Assembly: GCA_002343335.1 (NCBI GenBank)
Contig: DDSI01000032.1
Coordinates: 8,761-19,798, forward strand
DNA length: 11,038 bases
Source of the DNA: Bacteriovoracaceae bacterium UBA2394
Lineage (GTDB): Bacteria; Bdellovibrionota; UBA2394
Reading direction: 5' to 3'
Numbering within the stretch: position 1 is the first letter of the stretch; each line of letters starts with the position of its first letter. A model generated the notes under the pieces. The model saw only the letters and a program-made list of their open reading frames with translations, was not told the DNA's origin and did no database searches. Below, one piece after another: positions 1 through 7,092 of the stretch. The translations under genes and the position numbers were made by a program.

Positions 1-1497
1 GCTCTGGATAATCCAGAACTCGCAATCTCGCGAAAGCAACGCCTTCGCGAAATATCGTCCTCTCTTGGCTTAGTCGATCGAATCGGAGCAACACTTGAAC
101 TCGATCCTGTATGGACGATCGAAGAATACCTGAAAGCGGAAGACGAAGTGTCTGGTCTACTCGATACTCCAAGGTCGGCATGGAGGCCTTCTCTATCAGA
201 AGTCATTCCCAACATGCCTCGAGCTCAAGAGTGGGCTTATCTTTTCGAAGCTCGAGAGACGGTAGCGGCGGACCTGCTCGATAAATATTGGCGACATTTT
301 GTAGAAAGCCCTGACGAGCAAATTCAGAAAATGATTAAATCAGCACTTCAAAGCAAAACTAAAATCCAAACGAGACTGGAAGTAGAAAATCGGTCGCGTC
401 CATACGATCCTAAGCTTGAGTCTGATGGCGTCGCTCAATGGAAAATGACTTTGAAACTAGGTGGAGAAGAGCTTCTCCACCGATTCGAAGCGCCCGCGCG
501 ATATGATGCGAGTGGAACAGTTCATTTAAACACAGCAGTGGGCATGAACGAATTGCTCCAAGGGCTTTCATTGCCTAGCGGATATCAACCTGTCGGTTCA
601 GAGGGAAACAACCAAGTGTTGGAAAGTGACCAGGAAGAAAGCCCGAGGATTGAATCCATTGAAGTGCCCGAATATCTGCTGGGTACTCTTCATTCGAATA
701 TCCGCGACACCGTGCTTTCAAACCTGCATACGAGAACTCGAGAGATCTTTTCGAATAACTCCACACTTGGTGTTCGCCTGGAATGGGTTGAAGCTCCAAA
801 AGTCCGTCAGTTAAATGCCTGGCAGAAGATCGTTCGGAATGCGGCAACTTTCGTCTATGAAGCCCCCAATGATGTCGAGAAACCTGGTCTCGTTCGAATG
901 GTTGTTACCTTTAAATCGAGAAATGCGCAGGGGCGAGCATTGTTTCCCTTCGAAATTATCTTCGAAACAGGCCGATTGAACGCCAAGGAAATTCTAAGTG
1001 GGCGCGAGTGGGCGCCCGGTCTTCAGCGGGTGCTCGAGGAATTTCAAGTGCGCGCTGAGACTTCCAAAGAAGTTAAGATCGAAGCTGAACCTCTAAAGAT
1101 AGCGCCATCTGATGCAGTAGAGTTGGTGAAGGAGCCGTCGAAATCAAAAGCAGTAGAGAAACTAGAATCTGTGGCCCCCGTCGCGGAAAGAAGGATTGCT
1201 GCTGCGGAAGTAGTTAAAGAAATAAAGCCAAGTCTAGAAGATCTTCGTGTTGCGGCGATCCTCCAAGCCATGGAGAATCGACTTCACAATCGGCTCAACA
1301 AAACGAACCTCGAAGAAAATTCGGAAATTCTATTGAAAGGTCTCGCTGCTCGAGCCGGCATCGATCTTCCGCTAGAACGGTGTAAGAAAGCGGTCGATGA
1401 TACCCTCACGGGTGCCAAAGGTGGCGACCCTGCCTCTAAATCGAAATCAAAAGAGCGAATTAAGAACCGTCAAGGGGATGGACCGACGCCAGCTTAG
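1..1497 (+). CDS. Unrecognised protein, 5' end cut by window edge
   Basis: The reading frame ending at the TAG at 1495-1497 stays open to base 1, so at least 498 residues are coded here and the true start lies to the left. A GTG at 148 could pass for a start, but the 49 codons before it are also open and protein-like, so I treat it as internal. I do not recognise the family. What can be seen: two globular stretches, roughly 50-200 and 210-345 of the visible protein, each with helices followed by strand-rich segments. A charged Lys/Glu/Ala-rich linker follows (about 350-405), then a short helical domain and a basic, probably disordered tail ending in GPTPA. There are no membrane segments and no signal peptide in the visible part, so a cytoplasmic location is likely. 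Its end converges on the tRNA gene. Confidence 0.8.
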   Translation, partial: ALDNPELAISRKQRLREISSSLGLVDRIGATLELDPVWTIEEYLKAEDEVSGLLDTPRSAWRPSLSEVIPNMPRAQEWAYLFEARETVAADLLDKYWRHFVESPDEQIQKMIKSALQSKTKIQTRLEVENRSRPYDPKLESDGVAQWKMTLKLGGEELLHRFEAPARYDASGTVHLNTAVGMNELLQGLSLPSGYQPVGSEGNNQVLESDQEESPRIESIEVPEYLLGTLHSNIRDTVLSNLHTRTREIFSNNSTLGVRLEWVEAPKVRQLNAWQKIVRNAATFVYEAPNDVEKPGLVRMVVTFKSRNAQGRALFPFEIIFETGRLNAKEILSGREWAPGLQRVLEEFQVRAETSKEVKIEAEPLKIAPSDAVELVKEPSKSKAVEKLESVAPVAERRIAAAEVVKEIKPSLEDLRVAAILQAMENRLHNRLNKTNLEENSEILLKGLAARAGIDLPLERCKKAVDDTLTGAKGGDPASKSKSKERIKNRQGDGPTPA

Positions 1498-1528
1498 CAA
1501 GCAAGTGTTTCGGAAAAAGGCGAAGTTA

Positions 1529-1602
1529 TGGTTGAGGGTGGGATCGAACCACCGACCTAGGGGTTATGAATCCCTCGCTCTAGCCGACTGAGCTACCCAA
1601 CC
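1529..1602 (-). tRNA. tRNA-Met (anticodon CAT)
   Basis: The minus strand folds into a full 74-nt cloverleaf. The acceptor stem is GGTTGGG with CTCAACC (one G-U pair) and discriminator A73. The D stem is GCTC/GAGC, and the anticodon loop TTCATAA places CAT at 34-36. The T arm is GGTGG-TTCGATC-CCACC. The G1-C72 pair and the lack of three stacked G-C pairs at 29-31/39-41 argue against initiator tRNA, so I call elongator Met. A tRNA-Ile2 whose C34 is modified to lysidine cannot be excluded. Position 31-39 is an A-C mismatch. CCA is not encoded (TAA follows A73), so it must be added by CCA-adding enzyme. Its 3' trailer runs toward the converging gene. Confidence 0.95.
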
Positions 1603-1621
1603 ATCTTGTTTTGTCCGCCTA

Positions 1622-1651
1622 GAACTACCGAAAAGACGCCCATCTCGTCAA
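1622..1651 (-). promoter_or_regulatory. Candidate promoter of the tRNA-Met gene
   Basis: On the minus strand, TTGACG (rc of 1646-1651) matches five of six -35 consensus bases. After 18 nt comes TAGTTC (rc of 1622-1627), a weaker -10. Initiation about 7 nt further on would leave a leader of roughly a dozen bases before the mature tRNA at 1602. Spacing and placement fit, but the -10 is poor. Confidence 0.4.
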
Positions 1652-1716
1652 AACCTCAATTGGGCTTCCTCGGCTCCGCAGCATGGAAACCGCAATGGTA
1701 AAATACGGTGGGATTT

Positions 1717-4700
1717 ATGGGGGCTCTCGTCAAATTTATTGCCGTTTCCGACTCTACGGAAACCAAGGCTCAGGACAAGATCATCAAGTCTTTGGGAATT
1801 GAGCCTTCTGATATCAAATGCATCAAAAGTGGCATCGGAAAATTTACCTTCCAGGTGAGCTCGCATCCGCTCGTTATTGACATTCAGGTCGCGGAAGACA
1901 ACATGCGCGCCGTTTGGAAGAAAGCACAGCTCCCTTTCGGCAAATTCACCGGCGGCATTACCGTGCAATCGGTTTTGGACGTGCTCACTTCCAAAGGTGT
2001 CACGCATGGAATCAAGAATGACGTCATTGAGCGCGAGGTTCAGCGTGTCGCAAGACATACGAAGATTGAAGAATCTGTGCCGATGGATGTCGTCATTGCC
2101 GAGGGACGACCGGCATCACCTCTTACCTTTAAGGCACCTGAGTTTCCTTTCGACATGAAAATCCTACTGGAGGGTAAACCGCTCTTCGTAAGAAAAAATG
2201 ACGTCATTTTGAAGTTTCTCAAAGAGCCTGAGCGCGCGGGTGAAAAAATTAATGGAGAGGTTATCCCACCGCCCGTTCCGAAGCCGCCGGATTACCTCCC
2301 AGGCAAAGGCGTAGAGGAAAAACACGAGGGCAATGAAGTTCGGTATGTCGCCCTGGCTTTTGGAAAGTTGATTTTGGAACACGATGTTCGCCTTGGCGTC
2401 GAACCCACGTTTGAATCCCTGGACCGCGGAGCTCGCGCCGTCGTTGTCACCGCCCGCACCAATCACGCTGGAGAACCAATCACACCGCTCGACCTCATCG
2501 CCTATGCTCGCGAGAATAAGGTGACTCACGGATTTCTTGATGGAGTCTCCATTCAAAAATCCATGGAGCGATTGAAGTCAGAAGGGGCAGAAATTTTAGT
2601 TGCCGAGTGGACTCCCGCGGAGGATGGAAAAGCAGGGGAAATCACAAATCACTATTCAAAACCGAGAAGCAAAGATTCGTTGGACATTCAGCGAGCGCAA
2701 CGTTGCGTTGTGTTTCCGGGTGAAGTAGCGGTTTCTATCGCCCCGCCTATTCCTCCTAAAGACGGCACCGATATTTTTGGAAATAAACTTCACGGCCAAC
2801 CTTATAAGGAATTGCCTCTCTATCCAGGTGATGGCGTCGAAAAGGAAATCGAAGGAGATACCGTTCACCTTCGCGCAAAGACGTACGGAAAGATTTCGGT
2901 CGAAGAGGGTAAAGTACACATTCGCAATCTCGTTCAGATCTCGAAGGATCGGTTGAAAGCCACGCTTCCACTTTTTCCCCAGCAGCGTCTTTCTCCTGAA
3001 GAACTGCAGAGGGTAGTCGAGGATGCGGGAATTCTTTTCGGATACGATCTCGAATCGCTCAAAAAAACTTTGGATCAAGCTTATGCTGATCCAAAGTCGC
3101 AGGGGAAAATCCTTTCATTGGTTGTGGCTCGCGGCGAACCTATGAGTCGAGGAGTCGACGCAAAAATTAAGTTTCATTTCGACTATAAGCAATTTGAGCC
3201 GCTGTCTGCCGTCCGTCGCCTTTTGGCAAAACTGTGGCCCGCCTTATTCAAACAAAAAACTCCTTCAAATGTTTATGTCGCACCAGGCGATTTGCTCGTG
3301 ACGAAAACAAAAAGCATTCCGGCTGTGGAAGGAACGACGCTTCTCAAAGAGAAAATTCCGGTTCCGCCCAAGTTTGTCGCGAAAGATATTGAAATCGATA
3401 CGGAAGAGGGAATCGAAGAAATTGAGAACACGCATTTAGAATATCGGGCTAAAATCCTGGGACTATTGCAGTGGGATGGAGCAAAGCTCACTATGAAGTC
3501 GTGCGTGCAATGTGACGACGACGGCTCAAAAGCGGAATTGAAGTTTCCCCCAGTCAGTTCTCTTGGAAGCAAGGTCACTGCCGACATGGTAAAAAAGGCG
3601 TTGGAAATAGAAGGGATTGTTCACGGAGTCGATCATGCCGCAATCGAAGCAATGGTGAACTCGGCTGTTTCCGGTACGAACTTAGATCATCTTCCGCCGA
3701 CGATTGTAGCCAAGGCGGATCCCGCTCGTGACGGAGAAGACGTCAAAATAATTTATCATGTGAAGCTTAACGATCGGCCGCTCTCGGAATTTTTGGAATC
3801 GCGAGATTCCTTGGAAGATATAGTTGTGACGAGTGCGGAATGTGTGGACCCGGGCACTCTTCTCGCCACCCGAACTCCTCCTACGGAAGGCACAGATGGA
3901 AAATGCATTTTTGGGAGAAGCATTCGCGCAAATCGAGGCCTTGATGAGCAACTTAGTGCCGGGGAGGGGACGACTCGCTCAGCCGATGGGTTAGAACTTC
4001 GCTCTTCGCTCTCCAGTCCGGGCTATGTGCTGGTCGATCGCGGAAGCGTCGTCGTAAAGAATGCAATTTCCGTCACACGCGATAAATTGCGAGCGGTTCT
4101 TTCATTGTTTCCTTCGACAAATCTGATGCACCAGCCCACCAAGGCGCGACTTCAATTGATGGAAGACGATCTGAAGTTGACGGGGGTCAAAGCTGACGTC
4201 GTGAATCAGGCGTTAGAGGAATGTCTTACCGCCAAGGTTCCAGTTTTAGATCGAGTCATTGTCGAAGGTAAACTTCCGACGCCTGGATCTCCTGCAAGTG
4301 CGCGCTTTGCGGCGAGCGATAAGGTTACCGTTCAGATGACAAAAGATTTGAACCTGGAATTTATAGGTACGAAGTTTTTGCTTTTCGTTCGAAAGGATCA
4401 ACTTCTCATCGCCTACACCCCACCTAGCCGAGGCGACACTGGAGTAGACATTTACGGTGTGGAAGTTCCAGGACTCTTGGGACCGGAAGTTAAAATGAGT
4501 TTGGGCAATGGCGTCGTCAAGCAGGAGGGTGGAGGGTGGATCGCCACTCATGAGGGATTTGTGGATTGGGCGGACCATAAACTCTCTGTCATTCCTGGAA
4601 TTTTTGTGAATGAGGACATTGCGGCTGCAAACTCTATCGAAGCAGGGGCAAAAAGAGTTTTCGTGAATGGCAGCGTCATCGAAGGGGGCAGTGTACAGTC

Positions 4701-5397
4701 GGATCTAGATATTCTGATTCAGAAATCGGTTCGTTCCTGCAAGATTTCGAGTGGCGATAACATCAATATCTTTGGGGATATTGAAGGTGATGAAAAAACG
4801 CATGTGACTGCAAAAAAAGATATTCTCACGCCTACCATAAAAAATGGCCGAGTTGAGGCGAGCGGAAATATTTTTGTGAAGGAGAGTATTGAAGGGGGAA
4901 TGATCTATACGCTTGGTTGGCTACGAGCATCGGACGGAAAGGGCGAGGTGAGCGGCGCTGAAATAATCCCATTCAAAGGTCTTATTGTTAAGAATTTGGG
5001 ATCGCCGGGTAAGACAACCACAATCTTTCTTGGAGCGAACTTTGAGAAGAAAATATTTGCAGATCAAGAAATCAAAGAAATGCAGATCGATGAAACCGTG
5101 CAAATGCTCCAAACAAAACTTGCCGATAAGGCGATTAAGATTTCAGACGAGGAGCGAAAGCAGCGTGAAAAATTTATTGAGGATATGCTTTCGCAAAAGA
5201 AACGCCTTTTGGCAGGTGTGCCTTGGAATCAAAAGGCCATGGCCACGATTGTGGGGACTCTCAGTGCAGGAGTGGTATTCGTGCATAAAGATGTCACCTG
5301 GACGGTTCCCGCGGATATGAAGGCTGTAGACGTATTTTTCCAGCCTTCGACGAATACCTTCCTTACTCGACCCACGGCGTCGGCCTCCCCCAAATAG
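1717..5397 (+). CDS. Giant FapA (DUF342) family protein with five tandem N-domain units
   Basis: Residue numbers count from the GTG at 1708. I prefer the ATG at 1717 (codon 4), which has GGTGGGA just ahead; an in-frame TAA at 1699 rules out anything earlier. Residues 10-75 resemble a Jag-N-like domain. Five related units follow (about 81-235, 258-418, 428-600, 621-790, 812-975). Each has a helix like GVTHG/GIVHG, a strand ending in a Gly-Pro turn, and a PG-D-L...G-D-x-FG loop. Residues 976-1110 form a Gly/Val/Ile-periodic right-handed beta-helix like FapA and MinC C-termini, 1111-1170 a charged coiled coil, and 1171-1229 a small tail. Ordinary FapA proteins are about 450-650 residues with one N-domain. 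Vibrio FapA affects polar placement of flagellar FlhF. There are no membrane segments or signal peptide, so a cytoplasmic scaffold is inferred. Family assignment is firm; function is not. Confidence 0.9.
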   Translation: MGALVKFIAVSDSTETKAQDKIIKSLGIEPSDIKCIKSGIGKFTFQVSSHPLVIDIQVAEDNMRAVWKKAQLPFGKFTGGITVQSVLDVLTSKGVTHGIKNDVIEREVQRVARHTKIEESVPMDVVIAEGRPASPLTFKAPEFPFDMKILLEGKPLFVRKNDVILKFLKEPERAGEKINGEVIPPPVPKPPDYLPGKGVEEKHEGNEVRYVALAFGKLILEHDVRLGVEPTFESLDRGARAVVVTARTNHAGEPITPLDLIAYARENKVTHGFLDGVSIQKSMERLKSEGAEILVAEWTPAEDGKAGEITNHYSKPRSKDSLDIQRAQRCVVFPGEVAVSIAPPIPPKDGTDIFGNKLHGQPYKELPLYPGDGVEKEIEGDTVHLRAKTYGKISVEEGKVHIRNLVQISKDRLKATLPLFPQQRLSPEELQRVVEDAGILFGYDLESLKKTLDQAYADPKSQGKILSLVVARGEPMSRGVDAKIKFHFDYKQFEPLSAVRRLLAKLWPALFKQKTPSNVYVAPGDLLVTKTKSIPAVEGTTLLKEKIPVPPKFVAKDIEIDTEEGIEEIENTHLEYRAKILGLLQWDGAKLTMKSCVQCDDDGSKAELKFPPVSSLGSKVTADMVKKALEIEGIVHGVDHAAIEAMVNSAVSGTNLDHLPPTIVAKADPARDGEDVKIIYHVKLNDRPLSEFLESRDSLEDIVVTSAECVDPGTLLATRTPPTEGTDGKCIFGRSIRANRGLDEQLSAGEGTTRSADGLELRSSLSSPGYVLVDRGSVVVKNAISVTRDKLRAVLSLFPSTNLMHQPTKARLQLMEDDLKLTGVKADVVNQALEECLTAKVPVLDRVIVEGKLPTPGSPASARFAASDKVTVQMTKDLNLEFIGTKFLLFVRKDQLLIAYTPPSRGDTGVDIYGVEVPGLLGPEVKMSLGNGVVKQEGGGWIATHEGFVDWADHKLSVIPGIFVNEDIAAANSIEAGAKRVFVNGSVIEGGSVQSDLDILIQKSVRSCKISSGDNINIFGDIEGDEKTHVTAKKDILTPTIKNGRVEASGNIFVKESIEGGMIYTLGWLRASDGKGEVSGAEIIPFKGLIVKNLGSPGKTTTIFLGANFEKKIFADQEIKEMQIDETVQMLQTKLADKAIKISDEERKQREKFIEDMLSQKKRLLAGVPWNQKAMATIVGTLSAGVVFVHKDVTWTVPADMKAVDVFFQPSTNTFLTRPTASASPK
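1948..4632 (+). repeat. Five diverged FapA N-domain units within the protein
   Basis: Approximate unit boundaries in DNA are 1948-2412, 2479-2961, 2989-3507, 3568-4077 and 4141-4632. Anchor motifs recur in order. The helix motif reads KGVTHGI, NKVTHGF, AGILFGY, EGIVHGV and TGVKADV. The second loop reads RKNDVILKF, FPGEVAVSI, APGDLLVTK, DPGTLLATR and RKDQLLIAY. Unit 4 keeps the family motif best (PPTEGTDGKCIFG). Units 1 and 3 have lost most of the Gly-Asp-Gly loop. The units are not visibly similar at the DNA level, so the expansion is old rather than a recent tandem duplication or assembly artefact. Confidence 0.75.
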
Positions 5398-5423
5398 GCC
5401 CATATCTGGTAGAATGAGCCGGT

Positions 5424-5966
5424 ATGAAGTCACCTGTCTCCCGCTGGTCTGTCTTGGCTTTGTCCTTATTTTTAATTTCTCTCACGAGCTGTTGGAATAA
5501 AGATTTCAATGAGCCGGGTAAGATATCCATTGAGAAAAAGCCCACTGAGATGGTCATGGGCGGAGGATTTCAGCGAACTTGGTCCGCGGTGCAGTCTTCG
5601 ATGGGAAAATTTCCCATTCTCAAAAAAGATGCCGACCTTGCGACGGGCCGAGCGTACATCGTCACCGACTGGATTCGCGGTAAGTCCGACGTGCTGTTTC
5701 ATGGTTTTGACGTCACGCGCGTGCCCTATGTGATTCGTTATAAATTCTATGTTTACGTTTCCGGATCTGCAGGGCGATCGCTCGTAAAAATTAAGAGTGT
5801 TGAGCAGTACCTTGACGACATTGTCACGGCCGGTGTGGATGTTCAGGGAAGTGTTCAAACCTGGATCAAAACGGAATCAAGCACCTTAAAGGAAAACACC
5901 CTTCTACAGCAGGTTCAAAAACTTGTTTCAGATCCGAAGTTCGACCCATCTAAGTTTGGCAATTAA
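5424..5966 (+). CDS. Small lipoprotein downstream of the FapA-family gene
   Basis: The 180-residue product begins with a basic n-region and hydrophobic stretch ending in the lipobox L20-T21-S22-C23, a signal peptidase II site; the +2 residue is Trp. The mature part has one compact alpha/beta domain: a helix around FQRTWSAVQSSM, a strand/turn around residues 70-90, then several beta strands and a C-terminal helix. This order loosely recalls the small domains of BamC-type lipoproteins, but I see no diagnostic motif and do not assign it. It starts 26 bases after the FapA-family stop with no terminator between, so the two are probably cotranscribed. The ribosome site is weak (GAG about 7 nt before ATG). 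Being an envelope protein beside a presumed cytoplasmic scaffold, it may be a distant partner or only a co-regulated gene. Confidence 0.8.
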   Translation: MKSPVSRWSVLALSLFLISLTSCWNKDFNEPGKISIEKKPTEMVMGGGFQRTWSAVQSSMGKFPILKKDADLATGRAYIVTDWIRGKSDVLFHGFDVTRVPYVIRYKFYVYVSGSAGRSLVKIKSVEQYLDDIVTAGVDVQGSVQTWIKTESSTLKENTLLQQVQKLVSDPKFDPSKFGN

Positions 5967-6024
5967 TTTAGAAGCTCTTTCGCGTTTCATCATCTCATCG
6001 AAAAAATTCGGAACGAAATTTTCT

Positions 6025-6062
6025 TTGACCTACTCTTGAAGTAGTCCGACAGTGCCCACTGT
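6025..6062 (+). promoter_or_regulatory. Two adjacent inverted repeats upstream of the four-cysteine peptide gene
   Basis: TTGACC (6025-6030) resembles a -35 element, though no good -10 lies 17 nt later. Immediately after it are CTACT-CTTGA-AGTAG (6030-6044) and the symmetric ACAGTG-CC-CACTGT (6049-6062). Both could be operator half-site pairs or short mRNA hairpins. Either alone could arise by chance; the placement 33-65 bases before the start codon is why they are listed. No terminator for the upstream lipoprotein gene is visible in 5967-6024. Confidence 0.3.
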
Positions 6063-6094
6063 TCGAGGTCTTTTTGAGGAAAGGGTGATTAAGG

Positions 6095-6382
6095 ATGCGT
6101 GTATTTTTCATGGCCGCGGCTGCAGCGGCATTTCTTGTGTCAAATATTGAAGTTCAAGCGAAGGAGCTGAATCCGATTCCTAAGGAACAGTACATTCCCG
6201 AATGGAAGAAAAATCCATGTTATGGATGGGCGTGGGAGGTATATTTTTGGTGTATGGATACCTATAACGATCCTTATGCATGTTCGGACTATGCGGAAGA
6301 ATGGCTACGAGTTTGCCTGATCGAAACGGTTCGCTTGGATACGGCACCTCAAGTGCCGGATATTCCCCTCATTCCAGATTGA
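6095..6382 (+). CDS. Exported four-cysteine, Trp/Tyr-rich small protein
   Basis: This 95-residue product has a signal peptide with an Ala-rich core (residues 6-15) and a likely cleavage after V-Q-A22, leaving about 73 residues. The mature part holds four cysteines at 42, 53, 63 and 74, in a C-x10-C-x9-C-x10-C pattern. It is rich in Trp, Tyr and acidic residues, then ends in a Pro-rich tail. The spacing resembles a helical hairpin closed by two disulfides, like twin-CX9C proteins, but one residue longer in each pair. That is an analogy, not homology. Start choice is well supported: AGGAAAGG lies at 6077-6084, with TAAGG directly before the ATG. I do not recognise the family. Oxidising conditions outside the cytoplasm would be needed for the disulfides. 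Confidence 0.8.
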   Translation: MRVFFMAAAAAAFLVSNIEVQAKELNPIPKEQYIPEWKKNPCYGWAWEVYFWCMDTYNDPYACSDYAEEWLRVCLIETVRLDTAPQVPDIPLIPD

Positions 6383-6551
6383 TTTCGGTCGATCGAGCGT
6401 AACTCATCGGCCTTCAGATTCTCACTGCCCTCAAGATGTCCCATACGGGAACTACGAGCCCCATTCGCCTATGCTTCAAGTTATTGAATTTCTTGAAGGT
6501 TGAAGAGGCATGGGGATTGCACGTTTTTAAGTTTGGCTTGGAATGTATGGT
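6383..6551. other. Intergenic stretch with a 7-bp hairpin
   Basis: This gap holds a perfect inverted repeat, CTTCAAG (6474-6480) and CTTGAAG (6492-6498), around an 11-nt loop. No T-tract follows in either direction, so it is not an intrinsic terminator. I see no convincing promoter for the next gene; TTGCAC (6517-6522) is a poor -35 without a -10. Confidence 0.3.
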
Positions 6552-7076
6552 ATGAAGCAACGTCTTCAAAATGTCGCGCTCGCCCTCATCGCTACGGTGA
6601 TATTTTGCGCTTTCAGTCACGATATACGCGCCGATGAAAACACCGATCAAGCAAAGATCGGTGTAGCCATCTCCAAAGTAAGAATTTGGCTAGAGCTTGA
6701 AAGTATTAAGCGCGAGCTCACACGAGAAGAAAAGTTGAAGCTAGCCATGCTTCATGCTGCCTTAGATGAATTAAAGCGCTCCAAGGATGAATCGCCCGAC
6801 GAAGAATCGAAAGAGCAATATCCTCAAGTGGCTGTTTCCTCTCCGTCCAATCTTGTTAAAGCTTCAGCGGAAAATACGGATTCCATTTCCGCTTCGGAAT
6901 TTTCCCAGCTCGCGATGCAGGTTTCTGCTGAAATTTCAAAATTCGATTCTAATCATGCTCCCGGCATAGGAATCGGCTCGCAATACCCAACATACAATGA
7001 AAACTCTGCGATCTCCGCCGAGCCTGATATGTCTCAAACTTCCGATTCTCATCAAAGCTTTTTCGCTCGTCCTTAA
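6552..7076 (+). CDS. Exported charged, Ser-rich protein of unknown function
   Basis: Two in-frame ATG codons are possible, 6543 and 6552. I choose 6552 because it gives a standard signal peptide, MKQRLQ followed by a hydrophobic core (NVALALIATVIFCAF) and a site after I-R-A; neither start has a strong ribosome site. The single Cys in the core lacks a lipobox context. The mature protein (about 147 residues) begins with a charged helical segment rich in Glu, Lys and Arg, containing the ELESIKRELTREEKLKLAML stretch. It then becomes Ser/Ala/Gln-rich and probably disordered to its FFARP end. I recognise no domain. It converges with the histidine kinase gene 16 bases away, and neither gene has a clear terminator there. 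A periplasmic or secreted role is inferred from the signal peptide only. Confidence 0.7.
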   Translation: MKQRLQNVALALIATVIFCAFSHDIRADENTDQAKIGVAISKVRIWLELESIKRELTREEKLKLAMLHAALDELKRSKDESPDEESKEQYPQVAVSSPSNLVKASAENTDSISASEFSQLAMQVSAEISKFDSNHAPGIGIGSQYPTYNENSAISAEPDMSQTSDSHQSFFARP

Positions 7077-7092
7077 AAGTCGGTTAAGCTGC

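Noticed and set aside
148..1497. GTG at 148 as the start of the first gene
   Set aside because: The frame is open to base 1 with protein-like codons, and no ribosome site precedes 148.
2017..2210. Two copies of AATGACGTCATT (2017-2028 and inside a 16-bp palindrome at 2195-2210) as paired operators
   Set aside because: Both encode Asn-Asp-Val-Ile with preferred codons inside the FapA-family gene, and GACGTC is frequent across the window. Coding coincidence is the simpler explanation.
3795..3810. GGAATC-GCGA-GATTCC hairpin with a GNRA loop
   Set aside because: A six-bp stem inside coding sequence is expected many times by chance, and nothing around it suggests an RNA element.
1648..5433. Long minus-strand frames opposite the FapA-family gene
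   Set aside because: They overlap a gene with clear domain structure, show no protein-like motifs, and are ordinary antisense shadows.
6474..6498. CTTCAAG/CTTGAAG hairpin as a terminator
   Set aside because: The stem is AT-rich, the loop is long, and no T-tract follows on either strand.
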